A stretch of 64,000 nt of DNA, from positions 62,001 through 126,000 of the forward strand of contig NZ_MDHN01000015.1 of NCBI RefSeq assembly GCF_001757105.1, written 5' to 3'. Below are positions 17,714 through 26,258 of this stretch, in pieces; position 1 is the stretch's first letter; the number at the start of each line of letters is the position of its first letter. The stretch comes from Alteromonas confluentis. Its GTDB lineage: Bacteria; Pseudomonadota; Gammaproteobacteria; Enterobacterales; Alteromonadaceae. Under the pieces are notes generated by a model. It saw only the letters and a list, made by a program, of their open reading frames with translations. It did not search any database and was not told where the DNA came from. A program made the position numbers and the translations under genes.

Positions 17714-18751
17714 ATGCCGGTGAGAAGACATTTTGAGTATGGCAGTGCATCGAATCACTACATCACAGCGCTCTATCATGCTGCGGCAGAGCGCGGCGTA
17801 GACAGTGCACGCCTGCTCGAATTAACCGGCTTAAATAAATCTGTGGTTGATAAACCGGATCAGCGGGTGCCGGCTGAAAAGCTGGCGCTTTTTCAAAAGC
17901 TTATCTGGGACGACCTCGGTGATGAAAGTATGGGGTTGTCCGGTTAACGGCTGAAATCCGGCTCTTATTACATGATGGGTCAGCTGACGGTTCAGAAGTC
18001 GTCGCTGGGTCAGGCACTTGCTTTAGGGGCACGCTTTTATAATCTGCTCACAGACGATGATTTTATTACCCTTCACAAAGATAAAGACGTTGTGCGGTTG
18101 GTCATCAGGCCGTCGGAAACGCACCTTGATCCGGACCATCTTTTTGCTGAAATTTGTTTGCTGGCCTGGCACCGCTATGCGTCCTGGCTGATTTCAGACA
18201 TTCTTCCTCTCACCGAAACCCGCTTTCCCTATCCGCCGCCTAATCATATTGGCGAGTATCATTATTTATTTCCCGGCGTTCACCGGTTTAACCATACTGA
18301 ACTTGCTTTAGTTTTTCCTGTCCACTATCTGGAGCGGCCGGTAAAGCAAAACGCAGCGTCGTTAAAGGCGTTCATGTCCCGCTGTCCTCTAGAGTTATTT
18401 CGTCAATATAAAGCAGATTACAGCCTGGCGACGGAACTCAAGCTGATTTTGAGTAAAGCCATGTCAAACGGCACAGGCACGATAGAACATTGTGCCGATA
18501 AGTTGCACATGACAACCCGCACTCTGATGCGCAAGCTGAAAGATGAAGGCACCTCATTTCAGCAACTGAAAGATGTGGTGAGACGGGATAAGGCTATATT
18601 TTTCCTCGGACAGCAGGGATTGCGCATCAATGAAGTGGCAGAAAAAGTCGGTTATTCCGACCCTGCCGTTTTCACCAGAGCCTTCCGGAACTGGACCGGG
18701 CAGTCGCCCCGGGACTTCAGACAGCAGCTTCTGACTGACAGCGAAGCTTAA
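17714..18751 (+). pseudogene. AraC-family regulator interrupted by in-frame TAA
   Basis: The reading frame matches the regulator at 12541 along its whole length but has one in-frame TAA at 17945-17947, where the paralog has Arg (SNRTLRRG against SG-stop-RLKSG). There is no frameshift: both parts are in the same frame. The first part is 77 codons. The second could start at the tandem ATG codons from 17972 and would encode 259 residues that keep most of the sensor domain and both HTH motifs. The downstream part shows no decay and is about 88 percent identical by eye to the paralog over its last 210 residues. It may be a recent nonsense mutation, a reinitiating gene or a sequence error. It follows the tannase gene by 24 bases. 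Confidence 0.8.
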
Positions 18752-18775
18752 TATTCTTTGCATAAAATATAGAGT

Positions 18776-18839
18776 GTCACTTTTTGCAAAGTAATTAGTC
18801 ACTTTATGCCATTCTCAGAATGTGTTTAATTGTTAATAT
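18776..18839 (+). promoter_or_regulatory. Candidate AraC-regulated promoter, site C
   Basis: GTCACTTTTTGCAAAG (18776-18791) and GTCACTTTATGCCATT (18798-18813) are direct half-sites 22 bp apart and are the cleanest of the three copies. TAATAT at 18834-18839 is a -10-like hexamer 36 bp after the second half-site begins. Downstream lies the MFS-vdh-ech-fcs run. Confidence 0.7.
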
Positions 18840-18918
18840 CATGTTTAACGATTACACAAGTCATTTACGCCTGACGCCTTATTTTCCTTTTGCGTAAGTG
18901 ACTTAGAGGATGGTCACT

Positions 18919-20256
18919 ATGTCTTTAACCGCAATTCTTGATGATTCCAAATTAAGCCCTGTGCAGTGGGTGGCAATTGTCATTTGTATCTCCCTTAATG
19001 CGCTGGATGGCTTTGATGTTTTGGCTATTAGCTTTGCTTCGCCGGGTATTGCGGCAGAGTGGGGGATTAACCGTGCCGAACTGGGTGTGGTGCTGGCCAT
19101 GGAGCTGGTGGGGATGGCCTTCGGTTCTATTTTTCTGGGCGGTATTGCCGATAAGTTTGGCCGCAAACCCACAATTCAGTTTTGTCTGGTACTGATGACC
19201 GCTGGCATGTTTGGTGCGGCGTTTGTCGATAGCGTAATGACCCTGTTGATCATCCGCTTCATTACCGGTTTGGGAATTGGCGGTATGCTGGCTTCTACAA
19301 ACGCCATGGTATCGGAATTTGCGAATAAGAAAAGCCGCAACCTTTGCGTCATTATCATGGCCACCGGCTATCCCATCGGCGCAGTGCTTGGCGGCAGTAT
19401 TGCGTCAATACTGCTGGAAACCCACACCTGGCGTGCCGTATTTATTTTCGGCGGCAGCATTACCGGTCTGTTTATGCTGGTGGTGGCGTTCTGGCTGCCT
19501 GAATCTTTGCTGTACATGGTTAACCATCCGAAAGAAAACACCCTGGACAAAGTTAATCACATGCTCGCGCGCATGAAAAAGCCCCTGCTGGATGCATTGC
19601 CCGCGCCGGCAGTATCAGCCAAAAAATCCAGTTACAGCACCTTGTTTTCGCCTGAAATGCGCAAGCTAACGCTGCTGTTAATGGTGGCGTACTTTGCACA
19701 AATCATGACGTTCTATTTCATTCTCAAGTGGATCCCGAAAATTGTGGTGGATATGGGCTTTGGTGCTGCACAGGCCGGTCAGGTGCTGGTGTGGGCAAAC
19801 CTGGGCGGTGCGGTAGGTGCCATTTTACTGGGACTGCTTACCAGCAAACTGAATTTGCGACTCACCATGATACCGGTACTCATTCTGGCTTTCGTGATGG
19901 TGTCGGTATTCGGCATTGGCTACAGCGATTTAAGCACGCTGGCGCTGGTTTCCGCAGCCACAGGGTTTTTCACTAATGCCGGTGTAGTAGGGCTTTACGG
20001 ACTGATGGCACAAGCGTTCCCTGCGAACGTGCGGGCAAGCGGCACGGGCGTGGTTATAGGCATCGGCCGGGGTGGTGCGGCGTTGAGCCCGGTGGTTGCC
20101 GGACTACTTTTCACAAATGGTGTCAGCCTGCAGGGTGTGGCCATTGCCATGGGCACCGGCGCGCTGGTAGCCACACTGGCGATTTATTTCTTAAACAACA
20201 AACAGGGCGGACGGGGAACAGCAACGCATTCTACTTTGTCTGCCGTCACAAAATAA
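18919..20256 (+). CDS. MFS transporter, aromatic acid:H+ symporter type
   Basis: A 445-residue inner-membrane carrier with 12 predicted helices in two halves of six, split by a hydrophilic stretch around residues 215-245. ALDGFDVLAISFASPGIAAEWG matches the DGxD signature of the AAHS family (PcaK, VanK, BenK), and GGIADKFGRKP is the MFS loop 2-3 motif. AGAGGA precedes the ATG at 18919 at normal spacing; the ATG at 18910 would overlap it. It is the first gene of the run with vdh, ech and fcs, so uptake of ferulate or related hydroxycinnamates after periplasmic ester cleavage is the likely job. Confidence 0.9.
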   Translation: MSLTAILDDSKLSPVQWVAIVICISLNALDGFDVLAISFASPGIAAEWGINRAELGVVLAMELVGMAFGSIFLGGIADKFGRKPTIQFCLVLMTAGMFGAAFVDSVMTLLIIRFITGLGIGGMLASTNAMVSEFANKKSRNLCVIIMATGYPIGAVLGGSIASILLETHTWRAVFIFGGSITGLFMLVVAFWLPESLLYMVNHPKENTLDKVNHMLARMKKPLLDALPAPAVSAKKSSYSTLFSPEMRKLTLLLMVAYFAQIMTFYFILKWIPKIVVDMGFGAAQAGQVLVWANLGGAVGAILLGLLTSKLNLRLTMIPVLILAFVMVSVFGIGYSDLSTLALVSAATGFFTNAGVVGLYGLMAQAFPANVRASGTGVVIGIGRGGAALSPVVAGLLFTNGVSLQGVAIAMGTGALVATLAIYFLNNKQGGRGTATHSTLSAVTK

Positions 20257-20282
20257 CTAATCCACCGGAAAACGGAGTGATG

Positions 20283-21680
20283 ATGAACTTTACCCGCTTA
20301 AACCCGCTCACCGGCGAAGTTGCCAGTGAGGCACCGGCAATGAAAGGTGCACACATGCAGGCTGTTGCCGAAAAAGCACAGCAAGGCTTTGAAATCTGGT
20401 CTGGTTTTGGCCCTAACCAGCGCCGTGCCATCCTGTCTCAGGCTGCTATTGCCCTTGAAGGTAAGAAAGACGATTTCGTCAAAGCCATGATGGAAGAAAC
20501 CGGCGCCACTGCAGGCTGGGCCATGTTTAACCTGATGCTGGCAACTTCCATGCTACGTGAAGCCGCCTCACTGACTACACAAATCAGCGGTGAAGTTATC
20601 CCGTCTGACAAACCGGGCTGTGTTGCCATGGCTCAGCGTGTTCCGGTAGGTGTCATTTTGGGAATTGCTCCCTGGAATGCGCCAATTATTCTCGGCGTAC
20701 GCGCTATTTCCACAGCACTTGCCTGCGGCAATGCGGTGATCTTAAAAGCATCGGAAGTGTGCCCGCGCACTCACTCGCTGATCATCGAAGCGCTGGCAGA
20801 AGCCGGATTCCCTGAAAATACAGTGAATATCGTCACCAATGCGCCGGAAGATGCCGCTGATGTTGTGGGCGCGCTGATTGATGCCAAACCGGTAAAACGC
20901 ATTAACTTCACTGGCTCTACCGCCGTGGGCCGCATTATCGCAAAACGGGCAGCAGAACATCTGAAGCCCTGCTTGCTGGAGCTGGGTGGTAAAGCCCCTA
21001 TGCTGGTACTGGACGACGCTGATCTTGATGAAGCGGTGAAAGCGGCCTCCTTCGGCGCGTTTATGAATCAGGGCCAGATCTGTATGTCTACCGAGCGTCT
21101 GGTTGTGGTGGATGCGGTGGCTGATGCCTTTGCCGACAAGCTGGCAGCTAAGGTCTCAACCATGAAAACCGGCGATCCCCGCGAAGGCAACACACCGTTG
21201 GGTGCGGTGATTGACCAGAAAACCGTTGAAAAGGTTAACGGGCTGATTGACGACGCGGTCAGCAAAGGTGCAGTTATTCTTACCGGCGGTAAAGCCACAT
21301 CGGTACTGATGCCCGCCACGGTGCTGGATAAAGTCACTGCTGACATGGCGATTTACAGTGAAGAAAGCTTCGGCCCGGTGGTGGCGATGATCCGTGCAAA
21401 AGACGAAGCGGATGCGGTGCGTATTGCCAACGATTCTGAGTACGGACTGAGTGCGGCGGTATTCACCCGTGATGCAGCACGGGGCATGAAAGTCGCCGGA
21501 AAAATTCAGTCCGGTATTTGCCACGTGAATGGCCCTACCGTGCATGACGAGGCGCAAATGCCTTTCGGCGGTGTGGGCGCCTCCGGTTACGGTCGCTTTG
21601 GCGGTAAAGCCGGAATCGATCAGTTTACGGAACTGCGCTGGATCACGGTGGAGACTGAACCCGGCCACTATCCCATTTAA
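20283..21680 (+). CDS. vdh: Vanillin dehydrogenase (aldehyde dehydrogenase family)
   Basis: A 466-residue NAD(P)-dependent aldehyde dehydrogenase expected to oxidise vanillin to vanillate. The general base Glu233 lies in LLELGGKAPMLVLDDADLDEA and the catalytic Cys267 in NQGQICMSTERLVV. The NAD-binding elements VGVILGIAPWNAPI and NFTGSTAVGR are present. The start region is GTG-ATG-ATG; ACGGAG is best spaced to the second ATG. It lies 26 bases after the MFS gene and 44 before ech. Assignment to vanillin rather than another aromatic aldehyde rests on ech and fcs being next to it. Confidence 0.88.
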   Translation: MNFTRLNPLTGEVASEAPAMKGAHMQAVAEKAQQGFEIWSGFGPNQRRAILSQAAIALEGKKDDFVKAMMEETGATAGWAMFNLMLATSMLREAASLTTQISGEVIPSDKPGCVAMAQRVPVGVILGIAPWNAPIILGVRAISTALACGNAVILKASEVCPRTHSLIIEALAEAGFPENTVNIVTNAPEDAADVVGALIDAKPVKRINFTGSTAVGRIIAKRAAEHLKPCLLELGGKAPMLVLDDADLDEAVKAASFGAFMNQGQICMSTERLVVVDAVADAFADKLAAKVSTMKTGDPREGNTPLGAVIDQKTVEKVNGLIDDAVSKGAVILTGGKATSVLMPATVLDKVTADMAIYSEESFGPVVAMIRAKDEADAVRIANDSEYGLSAAVFTRDAARGMKVAGKIQSGICHVNGPTVHDEAQMPFGGVGASGYGRFGGKAGIDQFTELRWITVETEPGHYPI

Positions 21681-21724
21681 TTTTTTAAAGTATTGAATTT
21701 TATCGTTTTGAGTAAGGAATGATT

Positions 21725-22561
21725 GTGAGTACAGAAAATCAGGAAGCAAGCACCGTAGCGGTGACAATCGAAAACGGGGTGGCGTGGGTTGCCCTGAACC
21801 GTCCGGAAAAACGCAATTGCATGAATCCGGCGCTGAACCGCCAGATGATGCGGGTACTGGATGAGCTGGAGTACAGCGAGGACGTGGCCGTGCTGGTACT
21901 GACCGGGGAAGGCACTTCCTGGAGTGCAGGTATGGATTTAAAAGAATATTTCCGTGAAAACGAAGCGAAAGGCTTGGGCGCAACGCGCAGGGCGCAGTCA
22001 GAAGCTTACGGCTGGTGGCGCCGTCTGCGTTGGTACCACAAGCCAACGGTTGCCATGATCAATGGCTGGTGTTTTGGCGGCGCGTACGGTCCGTTATTCG
22101 GCTGTGATCTCGCTTTTGCGGCGGAAGAAGCCACATTCGGTTTAAGTGAAATTAACTGGGGTATTTTGCCGGGCGGCGGTGCCAGTAAGGTCGTGGCTGA
22201 TTTGCTGCCACTGCGTAAAGCCATGTACCACGCCATGATGGGTGAGAACATAGACGGTAAAACTGCGGCTGAGTGGGGTCTGGTTAACGAAGCGGTACCG
22301 CTGAGTGAGCTGAAAGCCCGTGTTCAGGCTGTTTGTGATGTGCTGAAAGGCAAGAATCCGGTCGCCCTGAAAGCCACGAAAGATGCCATCCGTCGCGTGA
22401 AAGAAATGACTTACGACAATGCGGAAGACTATCTGGTACGTGCTCAGGAAGCAGCAAACAGTTTCGATAACGATGGCCGCAAAGAAGGCATCAAGCAGTT
22501 TATTGATGACAAGACCTATAAGCCGGGTCTGGGTGCATACGATAAGAGTCAGCAGAAGTAA
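21725..22561 (+). CDS. ech: Feruloyl-CoA hydratase/lyase-like enoyl-CoA hydratase family protein
   Basis: A 278-residue crotonase-fold enzyme expected to hydrate feruloyl-CoA and split it to vanillin and acetyl-CoA. I chose GTG 21725 because AAGG is seven bases upstream and MSTENQ then aligns with the start of the Pseudomonas enzyme; an ATG two codons earlier sits on the Shine-Dalgarno. Family marks are WSAGMDLKEYFRE, INGWCFGGAYGPLFGCDLAFA, FGLSEINWGILPGGG (Glu142, matching the essential Glu143) and the C-terminal IKQFIDDKTYKPGLGAY. Against the Pseudomonas fluorescens enzyme, as I recall its sequence, Ser123 is Gly122 and Tyr239 is Val238. Substrate range may therefore differ. Operonic with vdh and fcs. 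Confidence 0.87.
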   Translation: MSTENQEASTVAVTIENGVAWVALNRPEKRNCMNPALNRQMMRVLDELEYSEDVAVLVLTGEGTSWSAGMDLKEYFRENEAKGLGATRRAQSEAYGWWRRLRWYHKPTVAMINGWCFGGAYGPLFGCDLAFAAEEATFGLSEINWGILPGGGASKVVADLLPLRKAMYHAMMGENIDGKTAAEWGLVNEAVPLSELKARVQAVCDVLKGKNPVALKATKDAIRRVKEMTYDNAEDYLVRAQEAANSFDNDGRKEGIKQFIDDKTYKPGLGAYDKSQQK

Positions 22562-22575
22562 GCGGAGTGAGCAGC

Positions 22576-24069
22576 ATGGATTTTCTCTCTTTTCAGGCCC
22601 GTCTGCGTCCCGGAGACGAAGCGGTGTACGACATTACCTCGCAGCGTCGCTGGACATATGAGGCGTGGGACGGTTTCGTTTCCCGCCTGGTGACCTGGTT
22701 GTCACAACAAGGTGTGCATAAGGGCGACAGACTGGTTTGTCTGGCGAGAAATTCTGCTGAAACCGTGGCGCTGCATCTGGCCTGCGGGCGGGCAGGGGTA
22801 CTGTTTGTTCCTCTGAACTGGCGTTTGTCTCAGGAAGAGCTGATGCAATTACTGGATGATTGCGAGCCTTCGCTGGTATGTGGCGATAAAGAGGCTGATC
22901 GTGCCGGTTTGCCCTATGTGGTGCTTTCCACATTGCCTGATCTGGTCAGCGAACTGACACCTTCAGCTACCAGTAATGAGAACGCAGCCTCGCCTTCGCT
23001 TATCCTGTACACATCAGGCACAACAGGGTTACCAAAAGGTATTGTACACACCGAACAAACTATCATGGAAACCACGCAGAATATGGCTCTGCTGGGGCAT
23101 GTGGATGAACACAGTACCTTTTTGTGCGAAACCCCCATGTTCCATGTCATCGGCTTAATTTCCTGTGTGCGTCCTGCGCTTTACTTCGGTGGTCGATTAA
23201 TCATTTCTGACGGATTCGAGCCGGCCCGCACCTTTGACCGGTTGTGTGATCCTGATCTGGCAGTCAGTCATTATTTCTGTGTACCCCAAATGGCCAATGC
23301 CCTTCGTCAACTGGCACATTTTGATGCGTCTAGAATGACGGGATTAAAAGCGCTGCTGACGGGTGGCGCGCCGCATCCTGAAGTACAGATCAAAGCGTGG
23401 TTAAATGACGGTATCCCCATCGTGGACGGCTATGGCATGAGTGAAGCCGGCACTGTGCTCGGGATGAGCTTTGATATGCGTATTATCGATCAGAAAGCCG
23501 GGTACGTGGGCTTACCTACACACCGTATCGATGTGCGGCTGACCGGGCCGGGTAATCAGCCGGTGGCATTTGGTGAAGCCGGTGAAATACAGATCAAAGG
23601 GGCGAACCTGTTTGTGGATGTGTGGAAGAACCACCGTGCTTATGAACGCAGTTTCACACCTGACGGTTGGTTTCAGACCGGTGATATTGGCGTGAGCGAC
23701 GAGGACGGCTACATCCGCATTGTGGATCGTATCAAAGATATGTTCATCTCCGGCGGCGAGAACGTGTATCCCGCTGAAGTTGAGGCTGTAGCACTGCGTT
23801 TCCCGCAAATACTCGAATGTGCGCTGATAGGTGTACCGGACGAAAAGTGGGGAGAATCCGGGTGTCTGTTCGTGGTGCCGTCGGTGAGCCATGAATCTTT
23901 CGATAAGGAAGGCTTATTACGGGAAATGGAAAAAGGGCTGGCCCGCTATAAATTGCCTAAAGTGATTCATCTCATCGAAGCGCTGCCACGTAATGGTACG
24001 GGAAAGCTCCGGCGAAATATTCTGCGGGAATGCGATATAAACAGTCTCGTAGGAAACGTGCAGGCGTAA
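22576..24069 (+). CDS. fcs: Feruloyl-CoA synthetase (ANL acyl-CoA ligase)
   Basis: A 497-residue ATP-dependent acyl-CoA ligase expected to activate ferulate (and similar hydroxycinnamates) to the CoA thioester. GCGGAG lies eight bases before the ATG at 22576; an upstream GTG would overlap it. The P-loop-like LILYTSGTTGLPKG, the GYGMSEAG A5 motif, GWFQTGDIG A7 motif, the hinge IVDRIKDMFISGGENVYPAEVE and the A10 Lys in RNGTGKLRR are all intact. It begins 14 bases after ech. Together with ech and vdh it forms the CoA-dependent non-beta-oxidative ferulate route. No vanillate demethylase is seen in the window. Confidence 0.9.
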   Translation: MDFLSFQARLRPGDEAVYDITSQRRWTYEAWDGFVSRLVTWLSQQGVHKGDRLVCLARNSAETVALHLACGRAGVLFVPLNWRLSQEELMQLLDDCEPSLVCGDKEADRAGLPYVVLSTLPDLVSELTPSATSNENAASPSLILYTSGTTGLPKGIVHTEQTIMETTQNMALLGHVDEHSTFLCETPMFHVIGLISCVRPALYFGGRLIISDGFEPARTFDRLCDPDLAVSHYFCVPQMANALRQLAHFDASRMTGLKALLTGGAPHPEVQIKAWLNDGIPIVDGYGMSEAGTVLGMSFDMRIIDQKAGYVGLPTHRIDVRLTGPGNQPVAFGEAGEIQIKGANLFVDVWKNHRAYERSFTPDGWFQTGDIGVSDEDGYIRIVDRIKDMFISGGENVYPAEVEAVALRFPQILECALIGVPDEKWGESGCLFVVPSVSHESFDKEGLLREMEKGLARYKLPKVIHLIEALPRNGTGKLRRNILRECDINSLVGNVQA

Positions 24070-24194
24070 GTTAAAAACGATTTCACTGCTGACGGTTATT
24101 CCGCTCATTAACGCTAATAGTTGATCGCTCTACTCAGGTATTAGATAATTAGCAAATTGATGAGCATTCTGCTCAGCGTTTTTGTGAGGTAACT

Positions 24195-24539
24195 ATGTCT
24201 GTAGAAATGGCACTGCCAATCGACTTTTCTGATTCTGCTGCGAAAAAAGTCAAAGAGCTGGTGACAGAGGAAGAAAATCCGAATCTTAAACTGCGGGTGT
24301 ACGTAACCGGTGGCGGCTGTTCAGGCTTCCAGTACGGTTTTACTTTCGATGAGAAAGTGAACGAGGGCGACATGACCATTGAGAAAGACAGCGTTACGCT
24401 GGTGGTCGACCCAATGAGTCTGCAATATCTGGTTGGTGGCACCGTCGACTATGTGGATGGTTTGGAAGGTTCACGTTTTCTGGTGAATAATCCGAATGCC
24501 ACTACCACTTGTGGCTGTGGTTCCAGCTTCAGTATCTAA
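24195..24539 (+). CDS. erpA: Iron-sulfur cluster insertion protein ErpA
   Basis: A 114-residue A-type carrier that delivers Fe-S clusters to apoproteins such as the isoprenoid enzymes IspG/IspH. The three cluster cysteines are in [11 protein letters not shown] and the C-terminal CGCGSSFSI. Length and sequence match ErpA rather than IscA or SufA ([32 protein letters not shown]). GTGAGG precedes the ATG. It stands alone after the accessory island and marks the return to core genes. The 125-base gap before it shows no terminator that I can support. Confidence 0.95.
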   Translation: MSVEMALPIDFSDSAAKKVKELVTEEENPNLKLRVYVTGGGCSGFQYGFTFDEKVNEGDMTIEKDSVTLVVDPMSLQYLVGGTVDYVDGLEGSRFLVNNPNATTTCGCGSSFSI

Positions 24540-24667
24540 TCCGGTTATTCATCACTTTACAGGGTTCACCGGTCGGATTTTACCGCTGTACCCTGTACCA
24601 ATTTATGCTAATCCCCGTTACTGTTTAGCCGTACTAATCGAGAATTCCCCAATACAGGAATCATAAG

Positions 24668-25240
24668 ATGAAATTATACGGTTCAACCACATCACCGTTT
24701 GTCAGACGCATTCGAATTGTACTGGCAAATACCGAGCATGAATTCATTAACTTGAACATCTTTGAGGGTGAAGGCAGAGACATACTTGCCTCCAAAAATC
24801 CCACATTGAAAGTGCCTTGTCTGGAAGACGATGGTCAGATGATTTTCGACTCCAGAGTCATTCACAGCTATTTGCTTACGAAACTGGATCTACCCCCTCT
24901 AACTTGGGATCAAGAAAATCAGCTTACCCTTATCGATGCGGCGAACGATTCTTTTGTGCAACTCTTCATGCTTAAACGTTCTGGCATTGAAGCCACTAAC
25001 GATCAGCTGTTCGTTCGTTTGCAGAAGGAACGCATCGCGTCAACGCTGAGTCTGTTGAATGAAATGGCTGAAGTTGGCGAATTTGATGGTTGGGGTTACC
25101 CCTCTATCGCGCTGTTTACCTTGATAGACTGGGTAGAATTCCGTGAATTGCATCCGCTTACCGGCTTAGATGCGCTGAAAGCCTTCCACCATGCCAATAG
25201 CGACAGAATAGAAGTGACAGCAACCGATCCGCGAGATTAG
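24668..25240 (+). CDS. Glutathione S-transferase family protein
   Basis: A 190-residue protein with an N-terminal thioredoxin-like GST domain: MKLYGSTTSPFVRRIRIVL opens it, LKVPCLEDDGQMIFDSRVIHSYL carries the cis-Pro and the glutathione-binding Asp-Ser pair. The C-terminal helical half is short and not typical of one class. AGGAATCATAAG precedes the ATG. It is monocistronic and shares a bidirectional terminator with the convergent dehydrogenase gene. Substrate unknown; detoxification or stringent-starvation-like roles are both possible. Confidence 0.85.
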   Translation: MKLYGSTTSPFVRRIRIVLANTEHEFINLNIFEGEGRDILASKNPTLKVPCLEDDGQMIFDSRVIHSYLLTKLDLPPLTWDQENQLTLIDAANDSFVQLFMLKRSGIEATNDQLFVRLQKERIASTLSLLNEMAEVGEFDGWGYPSIALFTLIDWVEFRELHPLTGLDALKAFHHANSDRIEVTATDPRD

Positions 25241-25259
25241 TTGTATTACGATAAAAAGA

Positions 25260-25284
25260 AAAAGCGCCTCATTGGCGCTTTTCT
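25260..25284. terminator. Bidirectional Rho-independent terminator
   Basis: AAAAGCGCC/GGCGCTTTT form a 9-bp stem around TCATT, with A-runs on the left and T-runs on the right, between two convergent genes. Confidence 0.88.
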
Positions 25285-25286
25285 CG

Positions 25287-26225
25287 TTAATACCCCTTGG
25301 AAAAATCGAACTGGTGGGGAAGCGGTTTGCCTTCCAGCAATAGTTCGAGATTATCCACAAATAGCGCTGCAATATCCTCGGGGCGGGATTCTGCCGCGGT
25401 ATGTTGGGTGATGCGGATTTTTGGGTGCTCCCAGAACGGGTGTGATGCTGGTAAGGGCTCTTCACGAAACACATCCAGTACCGCCGCCTGCAGCTGATTC
25501 GCGTCCAGAGCGGCAATCAGATCTTCATCGACGATAGCCGTGCCACGGCCTGCGTTAATCAGCACGCAGTGGTCTGGTAGTCGGGCAAAGAAATCCTTGT
25601 TGAGCAGGTTTGCCGACTGTGGGGTGTCTGGCATCAGATTTAACACATAGTCGCAGCGGGACGCGAAATCATCCATAGTATCCCAAGTGTAAATTTGATC
25701 GTAACCGTCTTGATGCTCGCCGGAACGGCTAACGCCGATGACTTTCAGGCCTAAACTAGCAGCAACTGGCAACAGCGCTTTGGCGATACTGCCCGCACCG
25801 GTGATGCCGAGGGTTTTTCCGCACAAACGGCCAAAGGTTGGCTGGAACCAGTCTTTTTGCTGTTGGGCCTCGCGGTAGCCATCAACATTACGGCAGTAAT
25901 GCAGCAAGTAAGTAAATACAAACTCACGCATTTGCACATCAAACACGCCTTTTGCCGGGGTAAGGATGTAGTCTTTTCTTTCCAGCGCCAAAAGGGGGCG
26001 ATTACCTGCCCAGATTGATTGGCACCACACCAGTTTTGGCATGTGAGGAATAACCTGCGCGGCTAAATCCGGGTCGGCCAGCAAAATGGTGGTATTTTCT
26101 AAATCGACTTTTGTCGGATCATCGGTGACACAGTCGAGAACAACATGTTCAGGCAATGAACCGGGAACAAGTGCACCGTAATCAGACGCTTCTGCGGTTA
26201 ATACGGTAACCTGATGTGTTGTCAT
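25287..26225 (-). CDS. D-2-hydroxyacid dehydrogenase (GhrA-like)
   Basis: A 312-residue NAD(P)-dependent dehydrogenase of the glyoxylate/hydroxypyruvate reductase A group. The Rossmann motif is GKTLGITGAGSIAKALLPVAASLG, slightly unusual in having Ala-Lys after the second Gly region. The substrate and catalytic residues appear in LINAGRGTAIVDEDLI (Arg), LDVFREEPLP (Glu) and ITQHTAA (His). It lies downstream of the M23 peptidase gene on the same strand but behind a strong terminator, so it is probably transcribed separately. The natural substrate is not decidable from sequence. Confidence 0.88.
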   Translation of the reverse strand: MTTHQVTVLTAEASDYGALVPGSLPEHVVLDCVTDDPTKVDLENTTILLADPDLAAQVIPHMPKLVWCQSIWAGNRPLLALERKDYILTPAKGVFDVQMREFVFTYLLHYCRNVDGYREAQQQKDWFQPTFGRLCGKTLGITGAGSIAKALLPVAASLGLKVIGVSRSGEHQDGYDQIYTWDTMDDFASRCDYVLNLMPDTPQSANLLNKDFFARLPDHCVLINAGRGTAIVDEDLIAALDANQLQAAVLDVFREEPLPASHPFWEHPKIRITQHTAAESRPEDIAALFVDNLELLLEGKPLPHQFDFSKGY

Positions 26226-26258
26226 AGCGCTTTTACTTTTCTTTTTCGGGGGGAAACA

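Noticed and set aside
21156-22046. 296-codon minus-strand frame
   Set aside because: Antisense to vdh and ech, both strongly supported; composition is rich in Arg, His and Pro as expected for a shadow frame.
24558-24598. TACAGGGT/ACCCTGTA inverted repeat after erpA as a terminator
   Set aside because: The loop exceeds 20 bases and no T-run follows.
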